NCBI RefSeq assembly: GCF_050436995.1
Contig: NC_134751.1
Coordinates: forward strand, 4,154,001 to 4,218,000
Length of the DNA: 64,000 nt
Origin: Anticarsia gemmatalis
Taxonomy: Eukaryota; Arthropoda; Insecta; Lepidoptera; Erebidae
Direction: 5' to 3'
Position numbers and translations under genes: made by a program. Below, one piece after another: positions 1 through 9,826 of this stretch. Positions within the stretch are counted from its first letter, which is position 1, and the number at the start of each line of letters is the position of its first letter. The notes below the pieces were generated by a model, which had not been told where the DNA came from, ran no database searches, and worked only from the letters and a program-made list of their open reading frames with translations.

Positions 1-626
1 TTAAATTATATATACTACATAGCTATATTTCCATTAGCTGCCACTGAAAGAACTATGGTTCTCTCTTTATTTAAGAATTGTTGTAATAATTATATTAGCA
101 TAATTTTAATTGAAAGTTTTCAAAACTTTAAATTCAAAGTTGATGTAAAAATCATTATGAAAATCTGTGATTTTTTACCAAGGTATAATAAGTATTTAAC
201 CAAAAATTATCTTCTAATATTCTGAATGAATGAATGTTCGATGTTAAGGTAATATTGATATTACTATAATTTTTTGATAACTGTGTTATTATCAATGTGT
301 AACCTTTTTTTACATTATTTATAATTAACAATTGTTATAGTACCTAATTAATATAAGTACAAATGTTGTCTAACTAATTTCAAAAATGATTATTAAAAAA
401 ATATGACAATTACCAATTTTGTTTCACTCAACAAACCAAATGTCCTGAAATTAGTTAATAAATGATAGTCACTCTTCGGCAAGTTTCTCAGATTTTGATA
501 ATCTAGTCAAACAGAAGGCTTAAAGGTATACGACTAAAACGAAACGAATGTAACTTTCATTTCATAGCTGTATCAGGTTTTACTGTACAAATTGGCATAA
601 GATTTTAGGGAATATTACCGCTTTTA

Positions 627-806
627 GGTGGCCGGGCTGAAATATAATTTCAAGTGATTATTCTTTCTAAATATGTATTATAATTTAAAATGAAAGCGTT
701 ACATGTATTCTATATCTCTATATCTCATTATGTACTGGTATTAGTTTTTGGTAGGTGTTGCAGTTTTACTGTTTTATATTAACGAAATAATTTCAGCCCG
801 GCCACC
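627..806. repeat. Inverted repeat with GC-rich arms (MITE-like)
   Basis: A 17-base arm at 627-643 (starts GGTGGCCGGGCTG) is repeated as its exact reverse complement at 790-806, around an AT-rich core of about 146 bases. Short GC-rich terminal arms enclosing unrelated AT-rich DNA suggest a small non-autonomous DNA element. No target duplication was established. Confidence 0.6.
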
Positions 807-937
807 TGCAACCGCTAATATTTCGTATGCTATTGCATTTTAGGATTCGATTTTGTGTTACATATGCATAAATTATAGGGTACATTTCATCTGTAGCACA
901 ATATTGCCAGTATTTTTTGTAGATTAGTGGGAAACAA

Positions 938-1107
938 GGTGGCCGGGCTGAAAACGTCAGGCTGGCCCGGCCACTAAGAAGTGCACGTAATTTCTTTTAA
1001 AAAGAGTTACATTGAAAATGAAGGTGTTACATATATTAGTATACCCGGGTACATTGGATTGATAACAAACTCATTATTAAATTCCATGGGGCCGGGCCAG
1101 CCTGACG
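938..1107. repeat. Compound palindrome sharing the GGTGGCCGGGCTG motif
   Basis: A 10-base hairpin arm at 939-948 pairs with 965-974. The overlapping block 955-972 pairs exactly with 1090-1107 (18 bases). The motif is the same as in the arms at 627-806, so these are probably two or more related elements, one possibly rearranged or nested. Confidence 0.55.
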
Positions 1108-2099
1108 TACATTCCGTTGATGGGTGACGATCTTATAGGTACATATCGAGTTCCTTCGGAAGGCAAGATAAATAAAATTGACGGTCCCGGCTGTCTTTAT
1201 GAGAGATCTTTGACAGCCGTTGTTAACAGTAGCCAGAAGCTTAAATTTTAATGTCTAACAACCAGTCGCTCGATATAAAGTAGGTACTGGTATATCTGAC
1301 CTATGTATTAGTGTCTTAACTGTATAGCCAATCATAATATTTGACCTTAGATTTATTTATTATTGTTTCCTAATATTTAGGTTTTTAGTATTATTAGTGC
1401 GGGAGTTATCTTTTTACTAACAGTTGCCCGCCGGGCAACTTGAGGCGGGGAGTAGCGACCCCGCGGTACCTGAATACTCCAGGGGGAAGTCACCCTTCCT
1501 CATCTCCGGCTTGCCTTAGTTGGCTCGTCGGAGTGAAAACTGACAAGGAAGCGGTCCCCCGCCTCTGGCTTGCCTTCATTGGCCGTTCAGAGTGGAGTCG
1601 CAAGAGCAGAGCTCTCACTCTGTTCTGAGGACGGATGCTGAACGTAAGTGGTTAGTGGGTCAGTGATGCCGGACTCTTAAGGAGCAAGTGATCTGAGTTT
1701 AACGTCCAGCCCCTTGTTGCATTTTGAGCGACTTGTATAGGGGGCCCAGTTTGTGAGTTGGCGAGTCTCCGCGTGCCATTTTTACGTGTTTTACAGTGTC
1801 ATAGGCAGGTGCCATAGTCCCTGTAGATAAATAGACAGTTTTCCATTCCATCAGCACCCCATCCCAATAGCCCAAGTAGTTTTTTTGCCACACAGTCCGG
1901 TGATTGTCCTTGGGTGCATTTTATAGTGTAATCAGGGATAATCACTGGACTGTGTCACCATACATTTTAGAAAGATTAGAGCAGTTGTAAAGGGCCTCTA
2001 CATGTTGGACTCTGTAGTCCCGAGATATGGTAAGACTTACATAATAATTATACAGTAGAGGGTGAAGGAGTGAAGGTTGTCAGTCAGAAAAGTGATTTT

Positions 2100-3072
2100 T
2101 TATGTTTTGGTAAATTCTTTTACTTCTTTTTCAAATAAATCTATTGTATGATCACAAACTTTCTCCAAATCTTTTAGTCCTCTTTTCAATACTTCTAATG
2201 CTGGTGTTTCTCTGGCCTGTATCCTAAAGTGCATTTTGGCTTCAGCTGGATGAGGTACTGTATAACCACAGAAATCTACATCTTCACTGAAAAAAGAAAC
2301 AAAATATTGAGAGATAATAATATAAATATATAATAAAACTAAATACTAAATAGATAACTAAATAGGTTTAATGTAATTTGGAACACAGGCTTATCAGCTG
2401 GATTAACACAGAACTTATTATCCTGGGAAATCTTTTCACTTCAACTAAGTCACAGGCAGGAGCTGGTTCCTAATAATGTCTCTAACAATTTTTGCTTCAC
2501 TAAACATAAGTGACTTGAGTTTACTTACTATCTGGTGATTATACATTTTAAAGCATTTCCTAGTGTGTGACTTTCATTTTGAAATACATAAGTCCTGCAT
2601 GTTGGCCCTGAATCCTCATCTCCTGGGAGCTGAAAGAAACACATATTAAAATAATTAAATAATAACTAATAATTCAGAAGATTAATGTGATCCTTCATTA
2701 TTTTTTTAGCTTGTGATCACAGCCAGTCACACACATTAACTTATATATTCATTGGTAGATTTAATAGGAATGTTTAAAAAAAATACTATGCATCAAAACA
2801 TTCTAATTCAGAGTATAAAAGTGTATTGTACACTTATTAATCTATGACAGTTATTTATTTATGACAAAGGATATACAATACTAACTCTTTTTATTATTTT
2901 ATCAAAGGTTGTATTTTCTTGGCGTAAACTTGGCGAATTTATAGGTTATGTTGTCATGTGGTGTTATGCATGTTTAACATGAAATTTAATTAAATAGAAG
3001 ATTAAGAAATTTATTGTCATAAAAAGAAGCGAAATTCTCATAAAGTTTTATATTTACCTCAGAAATCTTCAT
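2100..3072 (-). CDS. Polr1D: DNA-directed RNA polymerases I and III subunit RPAC2 (AC19)
   Basis: This gene encodes the small alpha-like subunit that pairs with RPAC1 (AC40) in the assembly platform of nuclear RNA polymerases I and III. Three coding exons are read on the minus strand: 3072-3058, 2629-2529 and 2286-2100, about 100 residues. Introns begin GTAAAT and GTAAGT and end in CAG, and the phases agree. The second exon carries the family's TFVxxxxxHTLGN-like segment, here RTYVFQNESHTLGNALK. The third begins with DVDFCGYTVPHPAEAKMHFR, matching the conserved FCGY-x-PHP-x-E block, followed by a helical tail. The protein is shorter at the N-terminus than the human form (about 133 residues) but close to insect forms. 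The ATG lies in a five-codon first exon, so the start is the least certain part; an extra upstream exon cannot be excluded. It is a housekeeping gene unrelated to the P450 cluster. Confidence 0.88.
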
Positions 3073-4309
3073 TTTATAAGTGTTTACTCTTTTTTTCTAG
3101 AGGGACTGATTTGGTCCAAATGCAGTGATAGATCAAGCAAGAAAGTTCTTTTATTATACTGAATTAGATCCAAAATATAATGAAGTTTCATGCATGCATG
3201 TACAAAGAACTACTATTTATTTTAATTTTCGATTTCGGGATATTCAGTGTTTACAACTTATAACAATATTAAGATAATCAAAATTGACATTGACACCTGA
3301 CAGTGACACTTGATCGAATCGACTTGTCCTAAGATATACCCTTAGCGTAGAACGGAATGTGAAAAATATTATTAGGAATATTAGGTTTCATTGTTCCACG
3401 GACTTCCACATGACTTGTTATTGAGACTAAATGTTTCCTTCTTTGTAAAGATGTTTTAAAATAGGATAGGTACGTTAACATTTTAACCTACGGTGAAAAA
3501 CCTACCTACCTACCTATTTACAATACGCGATACGCCTTTTAGTCACTCACCATTCAGTCACCACAGTAATCAGAATATGTAGTGGAGTCCAGATAATAAC
3601 ATTCTTATGAACTTGATAAGAAAAAAGTTAAATGGCGCGTTCTATAAATAGGTACTATTTGGTGCCCTAAATGCTGAACAGAATTTAGTGTAACATTTTT
3701 ATCAACTGAAAAATATTTCAAATAGAAGCTATTTTTAGTTCAGACACGTAGTTTTGCAACAGGAGATGATAACTTGCATACTAACTTAGGTACTTACATG
3801 TTGTGATATCGATCCATTAACACACATACGATAACGTAATTACACCATTTAACGTCTAAATTATGATATTAATTAAATAACATACCAACTAATTAAGTGA
3901 TCCGTGAGTGATAGCCGCGACAGATCAGGTTCCATGACCCGCGTTCTAAAATACAGAAGTTAGGTTCAGTATATAAGCAAATTTTATTTCGAAGTAACAT
4001 GACTAGATAGGTATATGTATACTTACCTAGGTTACGATAGCCATCCTGTCCGGGTATCGCCAGTTTGTTCTTAGAAAGGCACCCGGGGTAGTCTAGTAGA
4101 CCGAATGTAATATCTTCTAAATTAATCATACTTTGTGTAAAATGAGTGCTTTGTTATAACTAAGCACTCATTTTACACAAAGTGCCATGATCGAAAGAAA
4201 CTGTTAAATTTAATAATTTATTTGTTTAGAAATTAACAACATTACAGATTATTTCCATTTGTTGTACATTTAAGGTGAATAAAACTACTAATTTCAATTA
4301 AATAAAACT
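3073..4309. other. Gene-free stretch upstream of RPAC2
   Basis: This stretch must hold the RPAC2 promoter, but no clear core element can be named. It is AT-rich, with a short CTAC-type run near 3502-3516. A perfect hairpin at 4130-4183 and a short open frame at 4027-4129 are described elsewhere. Confidence 0.45.
4130..4183. repeat. Perfect 22-bp hairpin with 10-base loop
   Basis: Bases 4130-4151 are exactly reverse-complementary to 4162-4183, with a loop at 4152-4161. The arms contain AAAATGAGTGC. No poly-T tract follows, and in an insect genome this is not a bacterial-type terminator. It may be the relic of a small foldback element or a DNA-level cruciform. Confidence 0.7.
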
Positions 4310-5330
4310 TAAGAAAAATACTTAGTTACCAGGTGGCATTGGGCGTGCTGGAGATACAGTACAGCTAGTAACGGGTACTTGCAAAATCTTAGCTGCATAT
4401 AGGTCATAATAAGAATGTTTAGTCTTACGACCTGGGCAACTAGTTCGGGAGAATCGCATTCACCACGAAGAATTTTGCAGATGAATTTAAGAAGAAAGTA
4501 GTTACACCTTACTTCAATAGAGTTAAAGTTTAACATTTCCAGTAAAAACTTAGTAGGGTATAAAAAAGGATATAATTTAAACATTTTCTTTGCAAAGAAA
4601 TGCTTTGTGAACTCTCAAGAAGTAAGGCGTAAGTACATTCATGAAGGTTCCAAATGATCGACGTAGCTTCGAGTTTGTTTCTCACGAATGCCATATTAAC
4701 TAACTTGATTCCAGCGGATTATCAAACTCTTCCATGTTTCTGATAACAAATCTAAGCCTAGGAACGAAATGATTCGACAGCTAGTGACTTCATAAATCTG
4801 ATCATGGAAAGTAAGACGCGTGTCGGAAACTACCCCTAGATCTTTGATGGTAGTAATTCGACTAATTGGTTCCGTACGTAGAAAGTCAATGGCATGACTA
4901 AGGTTTGGCGATCGAGTAAAATACATAACAAAGTATTTGAGGTATTGAAGAGGAGTTTGTTATCAATGCTCTACTGATACACATAATTAAGAACTTCTTG
5001 TAGCGTGTGTGTTTCTGCGTTTCTTTCTACGCCGTATATTAATTTGAGTCCGTCAGCATACAGCAAATAGCTTTTGAGTGCTTTAATACTGATTCAAGAT
5101 CGTTAACCATTATCCCAAATAATAAAGGCCGTAGTATTGAGCGTTGAGTCAGACCAGACCTAGTGTGATACGAAGGCGGTTCGAAGCAACAATGACTTAC
5201 GTATTGTTGGTGATCCCGCAGGTAACTGGCTAAAAACGTTAAGAGTTTGGTAGAGACACCAACTTTATAAAGTTTATTTAACAACAGTATCTACGCGATT
5301 AAATGCCTTTTAAAGTACCTCTAGGAGGCC
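4310..5330 (-). pseudogene. Decayed non-LTR retrotransposon reverse transcriptase (Jockey-like)
   Basis: Three minus-strand open segments (about 5284-5039, 4926-4696 and 4584-4309) read in order like the second half of an insect non-LTR reverse transcriptase. The first has the palm segment around LRDHQQYVSHCCFEPPSYHT followed by a degraded Q(G)S(I)LGPLLF block. The second has the KDLGVVSDTRLTFHDQI block that follows the catalytic motif in Jockey/CR1-type enzymes. The third has the C-terminal LLKFICKILRGECDSPELV block. The catalytic YADD region is lost at the frame break, and the upstream KAF segment near 5300-5320 is in another frame. Stops and frameshifts make it inactive. The exact clade is uncertain. 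Confidence 0.7.
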
Positions 5331-6675
5331 ACAAGATGATGTTTATGAGGAATATTGTGTAAGTATAACTAGATGAATATTCTCTAACTAGAACAATATT
5401 TCTCTTTTTCGCAAAAAAAATATTTGCGTTATTTGTCGTCTTTTAGATGCCAGCCCTAAGGTAGGTAGGTTTAGAATGACATATTCACCTGGGTTTTTTA
5501 CTCTATGAATAGGAAACTAAACAAATCAAGTGTTAATGATTGCATCAAGTAATTACGCGATTAACTTCTGACTTCTGCTTTATATTGTATGCAAATATAT
5601 GTTAATAAAGTAGCAATTTCAATGAAAACTTCCTTACTGCGTGCTAGGGAACGCAATCTCTCAAGATAAAGATGTAGGCATTCAATTACTAATAATGTTT
5701 AATGTTCTTATTTTCTAGTACGAATATATTTAGTAAGCTTTATAATATTAGTATAGATTAGAAAAAATCCTCCGTCAAGCAAAATGTCACTTTAATAGCA
5801 AAATATGACCTCAGCGATTTATCTATGTATGCCCATGTAAGTATACCCCGATGTATACCCATGTCATTTTTGTTCATGGGATTTCAAAATAGTTATAAGA
5901 ATGTAATTTTGTACCATTATTTAAAGTTTATAATTTTAGTACCTATACATTTATAATAAGATATGACGTGCCTAATGATTAAATATATTGAATAGAATTA
6001 TATAATACCTACATGTAAAAATGTTATTAAATATTGCATGCCTTGTGACGGCCAAATATGTGAAACTTTATTATAAATAAGAACTCTAAACCATGTTTGT
6101 TGCATTAAATTATTTTGAATTTGAATTTTGTCATGTTATATTTGTCATATTGGATAAGTCAAAAACTACTTACTCGACTTGACTACCCAATTTCAAATAT
6201 TCAAAAGAATCATCTAAATTGGTCCGCTCAGAAAAAAGTTATGAGAGAACGAGCTTAACAAAACGCACCGACGACGATTTGATAATCTCCTCCATTTTTA
6301 TGGTGCTGTTAGTTCATCGAAAATAAATAATTAATGTGCTTTTCTTGTTTTTATCAAAGTAATCGAAATAAATATCTTTTCACACACTGTCATCTGATTT
6401 CAAACTAACCACAGCTTGTACTAGGTATAGTAACCAGACAACTGATAAACATATTACCAATTCTTTCAATACTTACATACAAACTCGGAACAGACACTCA
6501 AATATTTGTCCTGCATGTGATTCAAAGACATTATACAAGGCGCGGTGGTCTTTGGTGCGAGGTATTGGTAAAATATATCAATTTTCTTCTCATTTTTTAT
6601 TAATTTACATATGTATGTATGTGTGGTAATAATATAATTATACTTAAAATTTGGATTACTAAGTATCATCTATAC
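5331..6675. other. Gene-free AT-rich stretch
   Basis: No exon is seen. Bases about 6381-6530 are a minus-strand fragment of the second SINE family (compare 13021-13262). The rest is AT-rich single-copy-looking DNA. Confidence 0.4.
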
Positions 6676-7264
6676 CAGGGGTTCCCAACCTTTTCTTATA
6701 GTCCGTAAGCCAGGCGCTAATTTTCGTCAGTTATTTCCTCTCAGTCGATAATTCGTAAAATGCCTCAGAGAGTCGCATTATGACGCGTTGTAAACGTCAG
6801 CTGCGGCTCCGAGGGTGGGTTGAGCAGTGGTAGCCGCCCAAGCACGTAATAAAAAAAAATATTTTTAGTCATTTCTTCCCGATTAAAAACTTGATCAAAT
6901 TAAAGTTAAACCAATATTGCATTTTACGAATTATCGACTGAGAGGAAGTTGGTCGTGAAAATCTGTCGCTGGCTTACGGACTATTAGTTCGGGACCACTT
7001 TTATACTATTCTTGTTCCCAGGGACCACTTTTTTATGTATATTAAAAATAAACTGTATAGTCATCAATCATCAAAACAAAAAATAGTAATATTTTTTGAT
7101 ATAAACTTCTGTAATTTTGTATTAACTAATGTGATTTCTCAGCTTGCATTTAAGAAATAAATTTAAGTGAGAATAACAGTCAGTAATGAAAGATTCACTC
7201 GCGGAACACTTTTTGACTTCTGCGGACCACTGGTGGTCCACGGACCACTGGTTGGGAACCACTG
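6676..7264. mobile_element. Non-autonomous hAT-type element with 8-bp target duplication
   Basis: The left end CAGGGGTTCCCAACC and the right end GGTTGGGAACCACTG are imperfect inverted repeats of the hAT type. The flanks 6668-6675 (atctatac) and 7265-7272 (aactatac) are an 8-bp target duplication with one mismatch. The 589-base element has no transposase frame. A second palindromic element sits inside it at 6699-6983. Confidence 0.8.
6699..6983. mobile_element. Nested palindromic MITE with TTA target duplication
   Basis: Terminal inverted repeats of about 60 bases (left end TAGTCCGTAAGCCAG, right end CTGGCTTACGGACTA) enclose a core of about 155 bases. Both flanks read TTA (6696-6698 and 6984-6986), fitting the TWA-type 3-bp duplication of PIF/Harbinger MITEs. 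It lies wholly inside the hAT-type element, so it inserted later. Confidence 0.65.
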
Positions 7265-7274
7265 AACTATACCA

Positions 7275-7472
7275 AATTACTTATATTATAAAGCTGAAGA
7301 GTTTGTTTGAACGCGCTAATCTCAGGAACTACTGGTGCGTAAGGCTTTAGGCTATATTACATCACGCTACGACCAACAGGAGCAGAGTACCAGTAAAAAA
7401 GTAACAAAAACGGGGGAAAATATGAACCATTCTCTCTTATGTGATGCAAGCGAAGTTGCGCGGGTCGGCTAG
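7275..7472 (+). mobile_element. Non-autonomous Helitron copy, internally deleted
   Basis: This copy runs from a decayed start through the shared segments AAGCTGAAGAGTTTGTTTG and AACGCGCTAATCTCAGGAAC to the terminal hairpin GCAAGCGAAGTTGCGCGGG and CTAG at 7469-7472. Part of the middle is missing compared with the copy at 55801-56045. Confidence 0.75.
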
Positions 7473-7598
7473 TATACATATATGTAGCACTCGATGTAGT
7501 TATGTAAGACCAAGGTTCTTTAAAAATATGCAGTTTAATTTTAGTGCCTTATATAATTTTATTTAAAAGTTTAACGCTTATCTCGTGTTTTGCATTTT

Positions 7599-7934
7599 AG
7601 GGTTCCCAAAGCCCGAAGGATGAAAACAGATCCCTATTACTGAAACTTCGGTGTCTGACAGTCTGTCTGTCTGTCTGTCTGTTTGACTGTCACCAGGCTA
7701 TATCGAATGAACCGTGAAAGTTAGATAGTTGAAATGTTCACCGATTATGCGTTTATTTCACCACAATACTAAGATATACTAAAAAACAAAATATAACAAA
7801 TATTTAAGGGGGCTCCCACTGCTCTCATAAGACAAACGTGGTTTTTTGCATTTTGTATAATATGGTAAATAATGGTACGGAACTAACGGAACCCTTCGTA
7901 CGCGAGTCTGGCTCACACTAGGTCGGGTTTTTTT
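7599..7934 (+). repeat. Dispersed lepidopteran repeat (GGGTTCC...GGAACCCTTCGT family)
   Basis: It starts GGGTTCC, contains CCCTATTACT and a (TGTC)n run at 7661-7684, and ends with GGAACCCTTCGT and CGAGTCTGGCTC. The same order of blocks is found at 20314-20626 and, reversed, at about 18885-19095. There is no coding content. Confidence 0.65.
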
Positions 7935-9761
7935 GTCACGTTATTACATAATTAGTGTTTTGCATAGATGTGTAATTACATTTGACTGTCATCAGTGACC
8001 TTTGTATGTCTAAGGTCGGTAATTAGCTCTTGATTAATTTCACATCTACCTGTTTATTGTTTTATATCTATTTGTACCTCTGTAAGATAAATGCACGTGG
8101 CTTCGTCGATTTTTTTATATAAGCAAGTATAGGTCGAGGCAAAAAAGTTAAACACTTGAACAAGTAGGTGTTTTAGAAAGCAAACTGAAGGTAGACCCAG
8201 TGACTCTCAGTCGTCTGATCAACTAATCAGGCTATCGAACGCAATTTAGTCGCGCACTGAAATTCTTCAGAAGCGGACCTGTAAATCGTTCTTTATGATA
8301 TAGCGAACTGTTTAAGTTATTGGCGGTAACTATAGTTGACTAAAATTACTATATGTGATGTGTATGAGTATTTCGTTTAAATACTTTTTCTTTTTATTTC
8401 AAAAGACAAGTCCCGCACTAAGAATTGCTCTTGTGACGCGGGGACTTTTGATACATAAAAGCAACGGACACACCGTACAATCAGACTAGAAACAACTAAT
8501 TGTGGGTCGCACAAATAATTGTGTGATAAGTTTTACCATGGACCAACATTCTACACAACAGGTTACTTATTAAAGGCAGAGGTTAAAAAAACCTATCCGA
8601 CTTTTCCTAGTATGCGACATTTCCTCTTGTTACGTGATAATAATGTTTCTTCGACGTTCGTTTTGTGACTTTATGTAAGGTCTTTTAAAATACATTAAGA
8701 TTTTACATATGTTCATTACTTTTTCATGACAAACTACTGAATGGATCTTTGTTACACAGATAGTTAAAAATAAGAACGCAGGTTATTTTTAATGATATTA
8801 AGACTCGGTTTCAGCACTTCTAAATACCTCGTGTCTATTAAGGCTACTACTGACAGTACTACTACCGGTACAAACCGCTCCGACCCGCCAATACCGCAGC
8901 ACCAACGCTCGACCGCTAGGAACTAACTGACGCCGGCAAGCCGCGTAACCCGCCGGCACTGTGTGTAGGAGCCTTTAGATAACTTATCAGATGATTTTTT
9001 TGTAGTCTGTCGTCTCATCAATATAATAAATTATAACTTTTTACTATTCATTACCCAGATAAATCGTTTCACGCCGACAAGGACAAGGCTGATCAAAATA
9101 AATTGCAGTAATTCTGCGACAGGAAAATTGCAGTGAAAAACCGCAATTTTTATTGTAATTGTTACAATACGTTGAACTAATTATATGTACATGGTGTTCA
9201 ACATCATTTATTCAATATTGTTTTTTTTTATTTGATATATATCCTTCTGAGTAGACGTTAGATAGACGTTAATTAAAGCTTGCGATTTACAGACATTAAT
9301 TTCGCCGAGAAATTCTTATTATATGAAGATGAGGTAAGCGTATGACGTACATGAGTTCCGCATCAGTTAAAACTTCTAAAAAACTAATGAATCTACGTTT
9401 AATTATTTATATTACAACAGAATCATACAAAAATATTGTGTGATGTGTACCATACCGGCTTTGAAATGGCAAACCATTGTTCTGTATATAATGAATGCGG
9501 CAATTTAATTTTTTGGTTTCAAATGAGACAATGAACCGTGACATTGGCAGTAATATAATAAGTATATAAGTATATCTACTCTTGTTTTGGACTAATTCTG
9601 ATGGTAGGTATATTAAAGCATATATAGTATAAAGCAGAGGAACAACAAGCTGGCGAATTAAATTTAAAATCTTATGCGCGATAATGATAGTGGCCAGCCG
9701 CATTTTTTGACAGCTGAACCGGTGTGTGACCGAGCTGCGTGCTGCGATGTGGCCTCAACGC
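7935..9761. other. Gene-free stretch upstream of P450 copy A
   Basis: Bases 8403-8520 are the tail half of the first SINE family on the minus strand. Bases 8840-8965 are unusually GC-rich but have no recognisable protein or RNA content. The proximal promoter of P450 copy A must lie at the right end; no TATA box can be named with confidence, although an AT-rich run occurs at 9655-9673. Confidence 0.4.
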
Positions 9762-9826
9762 TTCGCATTCTGTTTATGTACTTCACCAAATGTGGTTGTT
9801 CGTGTAGTGATAAATAAATAAATAAA
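9762..9826 (+). promoter_or_regulatory. Conserved 5' leader of copy A with a 13-codon upstream ORF
   Basis: From TTCGCATTC (9762-9770) to the start codon, this leader matches those of copies B (43329-43389) and C (56708-56772) almost base for base, whereas sequence further out differs. An upstream ATG at 9776 opens a 13-codon frame, MYFTKCGCSCSDK, closed by TAA at 9815-9817, nine bases before the main ATG. In copy A only, a second small frame begins at 9790. A translated upstream ORF would be expected to lower initiation at the main start; that it is transcribed is an inference. Confidence 0.5.

Larger units (their letters stand above)
1..2099. other. Gene-free left flank with repeats
   Basis: No coding exon is visible here. 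The first 600 bases are AT-rich and featureless. From 627 to 1107 lie GC-rich palindromes, listed separately. Bases 1178-1290 match part of the repeat family also seen at 11955, 24085 and 47436. Bases 1420-2040 are richer in GC than their surroundings and look like the 3' part of an old retroelement, but I cannot assign a family. Short open frames in this stretch have no recognisable protein content. Confidence 0.6.

Noticed and set aside
4130..4183. Rho-independent terminator
   Set aside because: The window is eukaryotic and no U-tract follows the hairpin; treated as a DNA palindrome.
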